In this document: positions 11,376 through 23,080 of the stretch, in pieces
Layout of the letters: each line of letters opens with the position of its first letter
Numbering within the stretch: the first letter of the stretch is position 1
Source of the DNA: Siphonodentalium dalli
Taxonomy: Eukaryota; Mollusca; Scaphopoda; Gadilida; Siphonodentaliidae
Assembly: GCA_032622095.1 (NCBI GenBank)
Contig: CP136067.1
Location: 123,973,030-124,037,029 of the forward strand
Reading direction: 5' to 3'
Length of the DNA: 64,000 nt
Made by a program: the position numbers and the translations under genes
The notes under the pieces: generated by a model
What the model was told of the DNA's origin: nothing
Database searches by the model: none
Seen by the model: only the letters and a program-made list of their open reading frames with translations

Positions 11376-11459
11376 ATTAACGGTCCGGCAGGAATGATTA
11401 ACAGCCCAAGAGCCTATTGGCGGCCCGAGGGCTGTTAATCATTCCAGAGGGCCGGTTAA
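11376..11459. repeat. 84-bp hairpin flanked by TTAA
   Basis: The arm 'aacggtccggcaggaatgat' followed by 'taacagccc' pairs with 'gggctgttaatcattcc' and 'gggccggtt'. The loop is 'aagagcctattggcggcccga'-like. It lies immediately before the Tigger-type coding remnant. Confidence 0.7.
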
Positions 11460-11599
11460 TCGACAAGTCTGAAAAAGGTCTAAGTTCACGAAAAATATCG
11501 TTTGAACTATCTGTTGGCAAGACGCAAATTCAAAAAATTATTCAGAATAAAGATTCCATCCGAAAAGAGTGGGAGAATGGACACAATTGTTTAAAATGA
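11456..11599 (+). pseudogene. Tigger/pogo-type transposase fragment (CENP-B-like HTH)
   Basis: The frame contains KGLSSRKISFELSVGKTQIQ followed by KIIQNKDSIRKEWENG. It resembles the N-terminal helix-turn-helix of Tigger/pogo transposases, where 'FGVGKTQIS.IL..K..I...YE' is typical. Only the DNA-binding head remains; no DDE domain follows. A Tigger-like terminal repeat ends 160 bp downstream at 11762, so this looks like an internally deleted copy. Confidence 0.6.
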
Positions 11600-11662
11600 G
11601 ATTATATCTTTGTGCTTTTTGAATAGCTGATCCATGTTCTAATCAACAATCTTACAGTACAT

Positions 11663-11762
11663 AATTTAACTTTTTTGGTATACCACTCTATTGGAAGACC
11701 ACCTGTCTTGAAAGACCATTTTTACTGAAAAAATGGGTGGTCTCTCAAGACAGGTTTTACTG
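11663..11762. repeat. Tigger-like terminal repeat with internal stem
   Basis: 'ggaagaccacctgtcttg' pairs imperfectly with 'caagacaggttttactg', the latter being the complement of CAGTAAAACCTGTCTTG, a Tigger-style terminus next to TA (11763-11764). Confidence 0.6.
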
Positions 11763-11794
11763 TATAGATGGGAATGAGTCAGTTTGGGGTCATT

Positions 11795-12300
11795 CGGTAA
11801 AAACATGTGGCCACCAGTGGCCAACTTGTCTGTTACTCTTTCCGAACACCCTACAGGTCACATCTCTCATCCATACATCAGCAAACTTCATATGGATTTT
11901 CAGGGTTACCTCTGGATGGGAGCCTCTCTTTTTTTCCCAAATTCGTTAAAAAACATGGCCACCAGCAGCCATCTTTGATTTTAAATTTGATTCCATCGGC
12001 ACAGGCTGAAGCTCATATTTATTGGAGAATTGTTACGAAAATTTACAGGCATGTTTAGGATCACCTTTAGATGGGAGCTATTGAATTTGTACTATTTTCG
12101 ATGAAAATCATGGCTCCTGGTAGCCATCTTGGATTTTACTCTTTGCATTACTAAATCCTACACTACTGACGACATCTCTTGTCCGATCGTCACCAAACTT
12201 CATATTGATTTTCGGGGTGACCACCGGATGGGAGCTATCAAATTTTTCCAAATTTCGTTGTAAAACATGGCCAGCAGCAGCCATCTTGGATTTTATTCTT
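11795..12300 (+). repeat. Diverged tandem repeat, period about 155 bp, three-plus copies
   Basis: 'aacatggccaccagcagcca' and variants recur near 11800, 11947, 12105 and 12261. Between them come 'tcaccaaacttcatattgat' and 'ggatgggagc' phrases in the same order. Similar paragraphs are common in marine invertebrate genomes. Non-coding. Confidence 0.7.
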
Positions 12301-12588
12301 TGGAATTCCTTGAAGCTAAACTAAAAATTAAAAATAATCTTTCTAAAGAAGTTTCTAAAGAAACTATAAAACTTGTTAATTTTATAAACAGACTTTCCAG
12401 AGAAGATGAGGCCGAAGCAGAATGAGGTCCCCAGATGGTGAAATTAGTGATTCTATTCTGCTGTGCAGGGTAGAATCGCTAAATTCACTTTCTGGAGCTC
12501 ATTGTGCAAATGTCGGGCACTATATTTTGAGGCCTGAATCCATGTTAAATATTTCCGCTATTGTGTTGATTGAAGCCTCTCTAATGTA

Positions 12589-12713
12589 CAGTAATGCCCT
12601 AAAATAATCGACTCCTTAACCACAGAAGAAATATGGGTAATTTTTCAGGATTTAGTCTGAAATATGGCTTGTTGCCATTCAGCAGAAAGCTCTCACTATT
12701 TAGGGCATTATTG
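12589..12713. mobile_element. Tigger-like palindromic MITE, family B, one-armed copy
   Basis: TA-flanked (12587-12588; 12714-12715). Left terminus CAGTAATGCCCTAAAATAAT, then the family arm 'cttaaccacag..gaa', then a jump straight to the right terminus 'atttagggcattattg'. The right arm is deleted. Confidence 0.8.
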
Positions 12714-12845
12714 TATTGTTAAATGTTTGCACCCATGCAGTGAAAAGCTGTGACAATTTATCAAATGAATTCTTGACTCGAAATAACACAACCCTGGCAA
12801 TAATTAATGAAATGTGAATGAATATATTCTAAATATTCTTTCCAG

Positions 12846-12951
12846 TTCTGGGGATGTAGCACTGTCGGACGAGGTTTCGTCTCCAGGTTTGAAAGGATAT
12901 TTCATCTGCAAGTGGACTTGTATCAAGATGTCTCAGCATTCTTGAGTCAAG
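12846..12951 (+). CDS. Possible single exon of an unidentified host gene
   Basis: A 106-bp block bounded by a strong acceptor (pyrimidine-rich 'attctttccag') and donor (gtaagat). One frame is open throughout and reads GRGFVSRFERIFHLQVDLYQ followed by DVSAFLSQ, which looks like real protein with balanced hydrophobic and charged residues. I do not recognise the family and find no neighbouring exon with confidence. It could be an exon of a host gene whose introns hold the surrounding repeats, or an exon fragment carried by a transposon. Confidence 0.4.
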
Positions 12952-13072
12952 GTAAGATAACATAGCATGCTGGATGAAATAATTTTCAGATTTTTACAGA
13001 TAGTAGGCACCAAATTTCATTCACCAGAATTTTTCTGGGCGATGACTTTTATACTTGCATCTGACAAAATAA

Positions 13073-13270
13073 GGTCTATGTGCCTTCATCAAACTATACC
13101 TGGTGATTGTGCTGGAAGACGACCTTGGATCTAGTTGCAGGTAGCAGGTCTATGTACCTTCATCAAACTATACCTGGTGATTGTGCTGGAAGATGGCCTT
13201 TGAGCTAGTCACAGATAGCAGGTCTATGCATACTTAATCAGACTCTATATGATAAGCATGCTGCAAGACG
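13073..13270 (+). repeat. 73-bp tandem repeat, 2.7 copies
   Basis: 'ggtctatgtgccttcatcaa' begins units at about 13073, 13148 and 13221. The first two are nearly identical and the third is diverged. Non-coding. Confidence 0.8.
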
Positions 13271-13541
13271 ACCTTGATCCAGATATGAAAACGCTATCAT
13301 TGAGTAAAGGAGTTCTGAATTATAAAAGTAAATACCTAAATACAATCAATTTGGTGATATTGATACATTGTAATATGTAATATTTTTTAAAAGCTGTCAA
13401 TAATTGCTAAAATTAACATCTGTTTGAAGTCTCATTACAAATCTTTTCCAAAGATTGACAAGTGCCTGATTTGAAACTATTTAATTAAATTATTTTTTTT
13501 TAATTGTAAGTGTTCTAAATAAAAAACCATCAAATGTGAAC

Positions 13542-13684
13542 AACGTGGACGATGTCCATGACTTGAGTATATGATTAACGTGCACGATGTCCTTGTCATG
13601 AGTATATGATTAGTGTGGACGATGTCCTTGTCGTGAGTATATGATTAATGTGGACGATGTCTTTGACATCAGTATATGATTAAC
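13542..13684 (+). repeat. 39-bp tandem repeat, about four copies
   Basis: The unit 'aacgtggacgatgtcc' followed by 'ttgacatgagtatatgatt' is repeated four times with small changes. Confidence 0.85.
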
Positions 13685-13777
13685 ATGGGTTTGAACCAGA
13701 GGCACTGTCTCAAGTCAACTTTCCAAAAGAGTCCAGGTCATCCCGCCTTGGGACTGCCTGCCCTTACACTATTTCTA

Positions 13778-13986
13778 CAGTAATGCGCTAAATAATCGGC
13801 TCCTTAACCACAGCAGAATTATGGGTAACTTTTCAGGATTTAGTCGGAAATATGGCTTGTTGCCATTCATCGTAAAGATCTCGGGGAGAGCTTTCCGATG
13901 AATGGCAACAAGCCATATTTCCGACTAAATCCTGAAAAGTTACCCATAATTCTGCTGTGGTTAAGGAGTCGATTATTTAGTAGCTG
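13778..13986. mobile_element. Tigger-like palindromic MITE, family B, full copy
   Basis: TA at both sides; starts CAGTAATGCGCTAAATAATC. About 100-bp arms are near-perfect complements ('ggatttagtcggaaatatgg' against 'ccatatttccgactaaatcc') around the centre 'ctcggggag'. The right terminus has decayed to 'tagctg'. Confidence 0.88.
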
Positions 13987-14039
13987 TAAGTGATTCCAAA
14001 ATGATTGATAATTTTGTTGTATGTTGATTATTCTATTAA

Positions 14040-14301
14040 TCCTTCCATGACTGAAGCTTCCTGAAATTTTGCAAAAACCCTGTGCCAGTGCATTCTCTTA
14101 TATATGTGAGTCTCCCACAGGGACCCTCGCATATATAAGAAAAACATTGGCCTAACAATATTTACCTTGATCTTCTAAGCCAGTGCAATGAGTGCATTCT
14201 CTTATATATGCGAGGCTCCCTAGGAACCTTGCATATATACGAGAATGCACTGGCACAATGATATTTAATGCTGCACCAGCGCAGCTCCCATCATGAAAGG
14301 G
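14040..14301. mobile_element. TTAA MITE, family A, two stem-loop modules
   Basis: TTAA at 14036-14039 and 14302-14305. Ends 'tccttccatgac' and 'tcatgaaaggg'. Inside are two copies of a stem-loop built from 'gcattctcttatatatg' and its complement 'catatataagagaat'-like partner. No coding frame. TTAA plus CCCTTT-type ends suggest a piggyBac-dependent element. Confidence 0.82.
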
Positions 14302-14419
14302 TTAATTAACAGATAGAATATCAAAAATATACATCCCGCCTTTGTAAATAAAGCTGGATACCTACACTATTTCTAGGAATAAGTGATTCCATACATAGGA
14401 AACGATATATATATACGTA

Positions 14420-14689
14420 CAGTAATGCTCTAAATAATCGACTCCTTAACCACAGCAGAATTATGGGTAATTTTTCAGGATTTAGTCGGAAATATGGCTT
14501 GTTGCCATTCATAGGAAAGCTCTGAGAAATATGGCTTGTTGCCAGTCATCAGAAAGCTCTCAGTGAGAAATATGGCTTGTTGCCATTCATAGGAAAGCTC
14601 TCAGCAACAAGCCATATTTCTGACTAAATCCTGAAAAATTACCCATAATTCTGCTGTGGTTAAGGAGTCGATTATTTAGAGAATTACTG
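14420..14689. mobile_element. Tigger-like palindromic MITE, family B, with triplicated centre
   Basis: TA-flanked copy starting CAGTAATGCTCTAAATAATC and ending 'gaattactg'. The central segment 'aaatatggcttgttgcca' plus 'ttcat.ggaaagctct' is repeated three times in direct orientation before the right arm, an expansion at the hairpin tip. Confidence 0.86.
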
Positions 14690-15121
14690 TACGTAGCATG
14701 AGGAGAATTAATAACACCATGAGAAAGTAATCGTTTAATATAGTTTATTACACACCTGTTGCTATATTTTAGTCGATTAGGTCATTTTGGTAATTTCACC
14801 TCCTTGTACTATTACAAATCTTATGGATGTACGACATATGTCATCATGCATGGCAACCCAACTGGCAGGCCCCTTCAAATACTTGCTTTTTTGGTCAAAT
14901 CAAAATTTCGAATTGAACTTCATTCGAAAATGAATTAAATACCTAAACGAATATTTCACAATCTTGGTCGCCGAAATAATAAATGTCTGAATTATCTATT
15001 AAATAAGACACGTTGTCACCGTTTTTGTGAATGGTGGATCAACAATTAAGGATGCATCGTGTTTTGGAAATTGGAATACTGTTGCAAATGTTTGGGGTAT
15101 ATTTCTATCAATAAAAACTTG

Positions 15122-15295
15122 CAGTAATGTCCAAAGTAATTGACCACTTAACCACAGCAGAATTATGGGTAATTTTTCAGGATTTAGTCGGAAATATGGC
15201 TTGTTGCCATTCATCGGAAAGCTCTCACGGTAAATCCTGAAAAATCACCCATAATTCTGCTGTGGTTAAGTGGTCAATTACTTGGGGCATTACTG
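15122..15295. mobile_element. Tigger-like palindromic MITE, family B (CAAAGTAATTGACC subfamily)
   Basis: Starts CAGTAATGTCCAAAGTAATT and ends 'ggggcattactg' before TA. The right arm lacks the inner part after 'ctctcacgg'. This subfamily is the closest relative of the A-to-G altered copy at 23081-23293. Confidence 0.86.
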
Positions 15296-15662
15296 TATGG
15301 ATTTGAATGATGTCACTAAAGGGGAATTCCCTACTTAATTGATTCAAATCGCGGAATCCGAGATGAACCATTGCAGAATTACTTTATCACAGATTTCTAA
15401 AAATTAATCGGGTGCTTGATCGAAGTGATTTGACCTGCACTGTCGTGAACAACATGGGCACTACACTAACAACAAGTGTCACTGTAAGTAAAAACTGAGC
15501 ATATACAATCAAATAATGAAACATTAATACAATTATACATACAATACATTAATTGCGTGTATCCATTGGTGGTACAATTGATTCGATGTGTTCGATTGAG
15601 TTGTGAAGTATCTTTCCATCTCCGACCTGAGTCCGCCAGATTTTGAGGGAATAATTCTGAGT

Positions 15663-16764
15663 TAGGGCTGGGCGGTATTTCAATATATTGACTATATTCG
15701 GTTTGGAAAAGAAAAACCGTATTGAAACCGTGTGTAAAATAAAAATTCAATATATCGTAACCGCAATTTTATCACCTCAAAAGACGGTTTCAAATTACAA
15801 TCCAATACTGAGTTGAATACTTTAGCGGACCGCTGATTGAAAGCAGCCTTTATCGGTCGCTCCCATGTTATGTCTCTATTGTCTTTTATTGTAACCAATG
15901 ACGCAATGGTTGTATTTTGGGCTGAAGTAGAGCGATGGAGTATCTTCTTCCGAATTCAACCTGATAGCGGTGTAACAAGCGATACTACATCCAAACTTTT
16001 CGACTCACAACTCGGCTGTATTTGTAGTTCAATTATATCTTAAAATTTGACTCAGGTTGACTGACAAATCCGTGACATTCATTCAACTAGCCCGCCATTG
16101 AGTATTTGCAGATGCAGAATATGACTCGCAGGTGTTGGTCGAAGTATATCACTTGGGACGTTACCTCGCTACCATCAACCCAAATTTTAAATATAGTTGA
16201 GCTGCATTGTCTCCCTTCTGTTTCACCTTGCTATTATTATTTCATTATTATGATAATAGATGAATAAAGTTCTCCCCCTTAACTAAATCCCGTGTTCAAA
16301 AGTTAATTAAAAATGTTGCGTAATTCATTGTGTGTGATAGACTGCAGACAGCCCAGAATGAACCATCTTGGCCAAATTCTACTAGGTCCTCTATCAACCT
16401 ATGAGCACGTGCTTTATAGCTATGACGTCACGAGAATGTGAATCGCGTGCTGAAATGTAAACAATGGAGTGATCAGGATAACTTGAGCCTGTAATTCACT
16501 CAATGTTGTTGCGTATTCCAGAATGCAGGAACTTTATATAATGGACACATGCCATTCTGAGAATAGTTTATCATTTACTGCCTGGCGATAGTGTGTAGAA
16601 TTTTAATCCCTAATAACGAAAACCCGGAGTGTTATATCTCTCGTTTAAAATTTGATTTTACGTGATATTTTTCAATAGTAAAATAATATTCAATAAAACC
16701 GTATGTCGCGGTGTTATTTTGGAAAAATCGCGGTTTTTAAAAACGTCAATACCGCCCAACCCTA
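15663..16764. mobile_element. Non-autonomous hAT element, TAGGG(C/T)TGGGCGGTATT ends
   Basis: Terminal repeats TAGGGCTGGGCGGTATT on the left and the complement of TAGGGTTGGGCGGTATT on the right. Perfect 8-bp target duplication ttctgagt at 15655-15662 and 16765-16772. The subterminal parts pair loosely ('aaaccgtattgaaaccg' against 'cggtttttaaaaacg'). At 1,102 bp there is no transposase domain that I can recognise. Confidence 0.92.
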
Positions 16765-17080
16765 TTCTGAGTGTATCTACTTTTTAGACTACGCAGCAGT
16801 TGTGAATGAATGTGAATGTACTGAAAATTGCATAACATTTGCATTGACTTTTTTTATCGATTAAAAATTCCTATTTGTCAAATCGATTTCGAATCGGCTA
16901 TCGAGGTGGAATTGAATAACAAAACAAATATCAAATATTCGCTGGGGCCTACCAACCTGTACTGCAATTTTGAGTAGAGGAACCAAGTGAAATGTGTAAT
17001 AAATACAGAACCACATGTATGTAAGGAGGTGAACTATCACACTCGTATTTGTTGCAAATTACTACGTAACTGCAATTTAG

Positions 17081-17335
17081 CCCTTTCATGACGGGAGCTG
17101 CACTGGTGCAGCATTAAAGATTATGTGCCAATGCATTATCTTATATGTACGAGTCTCCCATAGGGAGCCTCACATATATAAGAGAAAGCACTGGCTTACA
17201 ATGTCAAGGTAAATATTGCTAGGCTAATGTATTATCTTATATATGAGAGGTTCGCTGTGGGAGAGTCACATATATAAGAGAATGCATTGGAACAGGGTTT
17301 TCGCAAAATTTCAGGAAACTCCAGTCATGGAAGGG
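17081..17335. mobile_element. TTAA MITE, family A
   Basis: Left end CCCTTTCATGACGGGAGCT after ttag (17077-17080); right end 'cagtcatggaaggg' before TTAA (17336-17339). It contains two 'attatcttatat.tg' / 'catatataagagaa' stem-loops and 'gcactggtgcagcattaa', shared with 14040-14301 in opposite order. Confidence 0.82.
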
Positions 17336-17364
17336 TTAATATTCACCACATTCATTAGTCTATG

Positions 17365-17773
17365 CTATGTAGGAGCTCAGTGGTTAGTGTGTCGGACTTG
17401 TATTCGCTGTAAACACATCGGTATGGGTTCGCAGCACGTCGCCGGTCATTGATTCACCACATAATAGTGGTTTGGCCGCTTTGAGCGACGTGCAATTGTC
17501 GGATTGCTCGCTGTTTCAAAACCTGCGCCAAGTTGTGACCCTTGAGCAAGGTAGCTCGTACTGTGTCGACTTCGCATCACTCATGCGTTAAAAGAGTACC
17601 AGTCAGCTTGTCATACTGATGAGTATCAGAGCATGTTCTGATGAAACTAGAGCAGCGCCTGCAATGGCTGCAGCCGGTTCATTGGTTGGCTTGTACAAAT
17701 GACTGGTGTAATATTGTACCAAGCGTGTTAGAGTAATTGGTTAATCGCTATATAAAACTGGTCATTATTATTA
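17365..17773 (+). mobile_element. tRNA-derived SINE
   Basis: The 5' head resembles a tRNA: 'gagctcagtggttagtg' (17373-17389) as RNA polymerase III box A and 'gggttcgcagcac' (17424-17436) as box B. The body contains 'tgacccttgagcaaggtagc', a phrase conserved in several invertebrate and fish SINE bodies, and the tail reads 'cgctatataaaactggtcat' before an ATT repeat. Transcription would be from the internal pol III promoter; mobilisation would depend on a LINE. It abuts the family A MITE on its left. Confidence 0.8.
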
Positions 17774-17783
17774 GTATAGTCCC

Positions 17784-17962
17784 AAATAAATAGAGAGTAA
17801 TCAATTGGTTCCGAGAATTACGTTAAATAATTCACTAGAGGCGAGAGATGTTGGTAAGAAACAAGTGCGCATTAGCGCTCGAGTGAGTTTCTTACCTAAA
17901 CGTCTTATCTCGAGTGAATTATTTATCGTAATTCTCGGAACTAATTGATTACTCTATTTATT
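17784..17962. mobile_element. Palindromic MITE, about 80-bp arms
   Basis: 'aataaatagagagtaatcaa' on the left pairs with 'ttgattactctatttatt' on the right. The inner parts 'ccgagaattacg' / 'cgtaattctcgg' and 'ggtaagaaac' / 'gtttcttacc' also pair. The loop contains 'agtgcgcattagcgct'. No gene. Confidence 0.82.
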
Positions 17963-18893
17963 ACACTTCTGCATCAATTTGTTCCGCCAAATATGATTGA
18001 AACACACATAATTAATGCATGAAAGTCGCGATGTGGAGAAAGATTAACCACCGAAATTTCAGTCAAGATCAGTAAGCGACGTAACGTCAATGACGTAACA
18101 AGAAATGACATAATTCACAAGTGACATTACCATTTTGAATTAACTGCGTTTTCAATGGAAATCGCGCATAACGGCATAGTAGTGTAATAAAAACACTTAT
18201 ATGTTAGTGCTTGGCCAAATAAAAAGGTGGAGCAAAGAATGGAATCAAAAGCTGATTCCCTTAGGGTGGTCTGAGTTTGGTGTTTGGTGTTTGGGTATGA
18301 TGTGGGCTTGATGTGGCGGGTACAGTTCGGAAGGCGTGTTGCAGAATGTGGAGGGTATTTTTGAGAATTGTTTGTGGATACGTATTGTCATATCTGATGG
18401 CAGGTAGTTTGGGCACCATCCCAGGTATGCTGGGAAGTTAGTGGTGGCCGATGGTTGATCGGAGTTGGGATCATTCAGATGGTTAGGCCACACAAAATTA
18501 AATGTTTTGTTTCACAGGCAATTTATTTTCAAATCAGTGCAGGCGGGCGTGTTTTATTTTTATTTTTTATTTCCCGACAGCATACCATCTAATGCCTACA
18601 TTGCAGCATGTGGGCAACACTGTTTTGTCTGTAAACATGTTATTTTAGTCTATTTGCAAGGAAACTTCCTTTGTTTATCGATTCCACAATAAGTAGACAT
18701 GTGCATGGAGCCCAAACTTTGTCTCATAGTTGTTTTTTTCTTCTTTAATTTGCATTGGTACAAGCATGATTAGCATATTACGTAGCGTGTTAATTTGTAT
18801 CCATTGTTATTTCCTGGAGAATTGTCTGTCGTTAAATAGTGTGACAGTCACGATATTGAATTCCGTTGTCATTGGGTGAAGCGGTTATAAAGT
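17963..18893. other. No gene seen
   Basis: Unique-looking AT-rich sequence with a G/T-rich patch at 18255-18480. No open frame shows recognisable protein character. Confidence 0.45.
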
Positions 18894-18975
18894 GACATAG
18901 TTGACTAGATCAGTTTACATAGTTGACTTGATCAGTTGACATAGTTGACTAGATCAGTTGACATAGCTGACCTGA
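18894..18975 (+). repeat. 21-bp tandem repeat, four copies
   Basis: 'gacatagttgactagatcag' and close variants repeat head to tail, the last copy diverging ('gacatagctgacctgag'). Confidence 0.85.
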
Positions 18976-19154
18976 GTAGGGTAAATTAGAGTGTCTGTGA
19001 GTCATAATCAAGCTTGATTGACTTCATAAATTGCTTGTGGACGACACAATTTCCCTCTCCTGATTCACTTCTCAAATTGGTTCGTGATGATCAAATGCTT
19101 CTATTATGATCAAGATTGTCTTAAATCTTGATTGTGTTCAATGTCAAAGAGGCT

Positions 19155-19950
19155 GTTAAAGACATATTATGGACTTATTTCATTGAATAAAACCAATCAG
19201 TTAGTATCCGAACATTATCCCCATTGGAAGAATGTAGCAATGAACTAAGATTGTCGAAAATTCCAACCACACCAACTGTACTATTTCAGAGAACACAATG
19301 GTTGAACTGCGCACAAATGTATATATTTACTACTTTATTCGGGATGTATTATTGACCATAAACTTTACGAAAATGATTGTGCCAATAATAGTCTCTGCAT
19401 GTAATTTGTTTCTGACTATTTGGAGTATTTTGGTATGATTAAAACTTATTTTGGTATGTTTATTTGTTATTATGATTAGAACGCCTAATTGTAGTGTTTC
19501 ACATCTCTATTTCTCTATTGTATCTTGAAACTTGTAGATTGTAGCAGTGCATAAAAGTTCAGGAGAACAATCAGTCCGCATGGGTTATTATCAAAATCAC
19601 GAGATCAATGGATGGGTTAACGTGACTAAACCGGTCAAACATTCCTACCTTCTTGTGATGCATGAATATCATCATCAAATATTGGATTAATTTAAAGACA
19701 TATTATGGTCTTGTTCGGTATGTGGAACTGATAAGTTAGCAATAAGGCGCTATGTCAACTGGAGGAATGTAGCATTTTAGTAACATCGCCGCAAATTTCA
19801 AGCAAATCGACCGTACCACTCCATAGTAATCATCGTCTGAACTACCCTCAATTGTAAATATTTATTTCTCGATTCGGGACGGAGCAATCAGCGATAAACT
19901 AATGCAAATGATATCGCCATCAAGTCTCGTTGCATTTAATTAATATATAA
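19155..19950 (+). repeat. Diverged direct repeat, two copies about 535 bp apart
   Basis: 19155-19420 and 19690-19950 share ordered phrases: 'taaagacatattatgg', 'gaatgtagca', 'tattcgggat'/'gattcgggac', and 'gcatgtaattt'/'gcatttaatt'. Non-coding. Confidence 0.6.
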
Positions 19951-20041
19951 GAATGACAATGTGTGCTGTAAATTTTGATTAATATTCGTAAAAATAACTA
20001 CCTTGAGCAAGGTTATTCTTTATATTCCCGTCAAAGATACG

Positions 20042-20239
20042 TTACACACTGAACTACATGGTATATTCATCTTTATTCACAAGAAAGGATTCTATGAGAT
20101 CCGTTTAAAATTTATTATTTTGGTACGAAATAGCTTAAGTACCTTTTGAATCATTATTATTATGACGTAGCAGGTCAAGGTCATTTGTCCACTCGTTATG
20201 TATATAAGCAAGTGGACCCACAGTAATCGGCCTCTTTTT
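20042..20239 (+). repeat. DIRS left inverted terminal repeat
   Basis: 198 bp from 'ttacacactgaactacatgg' to 'cggcctcttttt', an exact reverse complement of 24584-24781. The outer extension 20021-20041 begins 'tatattcccgtcaaag'. Confidence 0.92.
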
Positions 20240-21282
20240 CTCTTGTGACAAGATTCGAAGGGAAGTAAAAACTAACGCTATGAGAAATGACCACATTTTT
20301 TAACTTGTTGTGACATCGGTTCAATTTTGGAAACGACACAATAATTATTAAATTAATATCAGAGTGACAATTTCATTCAATTTCCCTGTTTTATTTGTTT
20401 TAACGCAAATAAAATACAAAAACTATATTGTTCTGTTGAAAATTGTGGGTAATTTCCCAACTTCCGGTTTCGGAACACGTGCTTTAGAATTCGGAATTAA
20501 TTTCGGAATTGCACTTCGTCTGTTTATATGCAGCGGTTCACGTGTTGAACTTTCTGGGACAATGCCTATACAGCACAGTTGTTATGTTATCTCTGTTTCT
20601 TGTGGTTTTAGAATGTAAGTATTAGAACATTCAACCAGTGAGACAACATTGGTTTATAACTTTGTTTATGTTGAAATTGGCACGTCAAAATTCTGAAATT
20701 GTCACTCACAAATCTGTTTCATGTTGACATATGTAGCAAAATTAGGGATCAGGTTTGGGTCCCTTTTCGTTTATCTATGAATTAACTCACTTGTGTGGTT
20801 TTGCTTGGCTCATAGTTCACTATGAAATAATTTACAATAACAATACATTGTAATTGTTTGCCAACAAAATAACTTTTTTGTCAGATCAATATGACACAAT
20901 TTCACAAATAATAATGTGACGCATCAGTCACCTACTTTCATGGTAAATTTTTGGGTCCCTTTCCTGATCCTTATACATGTACATGTAACTGGTCATACCA
21001 CAGGCTATTTTCTTCCTCGTGTGGCCTCGGTTTCAGTAACCCCATTGTCAAGCAGGTTCAGGCTAATCCAATTCCTCGTTCCATGCGGACCTTGAGGTGG
21101 CCCAGCCGCATACTTCACCATTGAATTCACTGTAGCCAGACGCCATACTGTTCCGAGGGTGGGTTCCCGTGTTCACGGATCCGACCATGCTTGCCCGCTC
21201 CTGCTGGTTCCTACCTCAGATTTCGTCCTCCCACATCCCTTTCACAAGCATGTGCGATGTACAAAATCTGTCAACCCCCTAG

Positions 21283-21459
21283 GGAGCAACTTAACTGGTA
21301 TCGCATCACAATTTGCCATCCAAACTTGGATAATAGCCATGCAATTTGGTATGAATTTTATGTCAACTTTGAGATTGCGAACAAAATACTATCTCATCAT
21401 GTCCATGTGAGGCTATTTATTTGATAATCAAAATTTCCAAGTAAGTTGCTCCCTGGCGT
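21283..21459. mobile_element. Small TIR element inside the DIRS copy
   Basis: 'agggagcaacttaactgg' near 21283 faces 'caagtaagttgctccct' near 21440. The enclosed 140 bp are non-coding. I cannot define the target duplication. Confidence 0.55.
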
Positions 21460-23080
21460 CTACCCTCGTGTGGAATTGCTGTTAAGACCATTTCCCGGGA
21501 CTCTGCATGACCTTCAAATGCTTGCTATTTGGCGGGAGGCAAGTTGTACCAGTGTAGCCACTGGGGCGGTAGCGTTTCATAGTCACTGTCTTGGGGGGTG
21601 ATACACGAATCGAGTAATATCTCAGATCTTGGGCTCGTGTCATCTAAAAGTTTCGGTTCATTCTATGTATATTTGACTGCTCTGCCCATTCAACATGTAG
21701 TTCAATGCAGATTGTGTGCATTTAGAAACACTAGTGTGGTGTCGTCCTGTTGGTCAGGTTTTTGGATTCGTGTCGTGACCTAGTAGGTCGCCGCTGCCCT
21801 ACTGGCTACACTGTATGATTCTGCTTCCTGTCAGGGTTTAAGCTGGCTCCGGTTAGGGGGGAATCAGTCTGCTCATTAATCACTCCTCGATGTCTCTTCC
21901 AAGGCTTACACAGTCCTGTTTATTCAGTTTTTTACTCTAAAGATAACAAAATCCATTGCTTGGATCTGACGATTCCACATTTAGATTACATTTCTAATTA
22001 ACAGGGCTACTTGCCATCCAACGCGAATCCTGATTCTCACTTTGGATTTCGAAGAGCTCTTGCTGCTTTTTCTTGTCTGTCACAAAGAACTAAGTTAATT
22101 GCAAGGCATCGAGGGGTTGCAGACGCAGTTTCTCTCCTCGGATATGGGTCCTGGGGGGTTCGAGGGGGGACCGAGCACTGGGCCACCAGACAGCGCGCCG
22201 TCTAATGCCAGGTAATCTCGGGTGCTGTCTATAACAGTGAACATAGCGCAGTCATCGGCCGGGGCAGAGACTTTTAACAGACACTCAATTTGTTTTTTCA
22301 TGCAGTTTTACCTGGGCTCAAACTTATTACCTTTCCACCTGTCACTGATTAGCATTGTCCTTTGTTTATGGGTGACCGTTCGATTCTTCTAGGGGTAAAT
22401 GTACACAGATCATCTTTCACCCTTACTACGGTACCATGGGGCATAACACCAAGCCTTGGATTCCTTCTAAGATTTTTGCGAGCATCACTCGGGCCTTCTG
22501 CAGTGTTGGGCCAGGGTTTTTCTGCGAACCAAGTTCTCTTTGCGTAGAACATTCATCATCTTTTGACTCTACAGCCTTAGGACAATCCCAATGAGCTTTC
22601 CCTGTCATACCAGGATTAGATCTATTCTCGCTCAATATTATCGCTTTACAGTTTGGGTTCGCTTATCGGGTTACGATATAGACAATTGAACTCTTCTGGG
22701 GTGGCGGGTACGGTAGGTAATAACTAACCTGTTCCATGGGAACAGGTGCATTTCAGAACTTTGAACCCTGCGTCATGCCAACAAAACTCATTGATGCCCT
22801 GCTTGATTGAGTTGGGCGTTACTGTACTCAGTGCTCTTTTTTTGACAGGCTGTCTTGAATTACTACACAACAGACAAGCTATTCGTCTAACGGCGCACAT
22901 GAGGCAATCATTGTTGGCGACGGAGTCTCTGCCCACGGGGAGGAACTAGGGTCCGGGTCCTCGCTGTATGAGCGGCAGACAACCGTCCGACCATACACAC
23001 ATTTGATTGGTCTTCAGTAAAATGTGCCCTTCTGTTCACATTACTGGCGTACCTCCTTGACCACATGTCGAATGGGTGTA

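Noticed and set aside
17365-17440. Functional tRNA gene
   Set aside because: Box A and box B are present but no cloverleaf can be drawn with proper stems; the body and tail identify a SINE.
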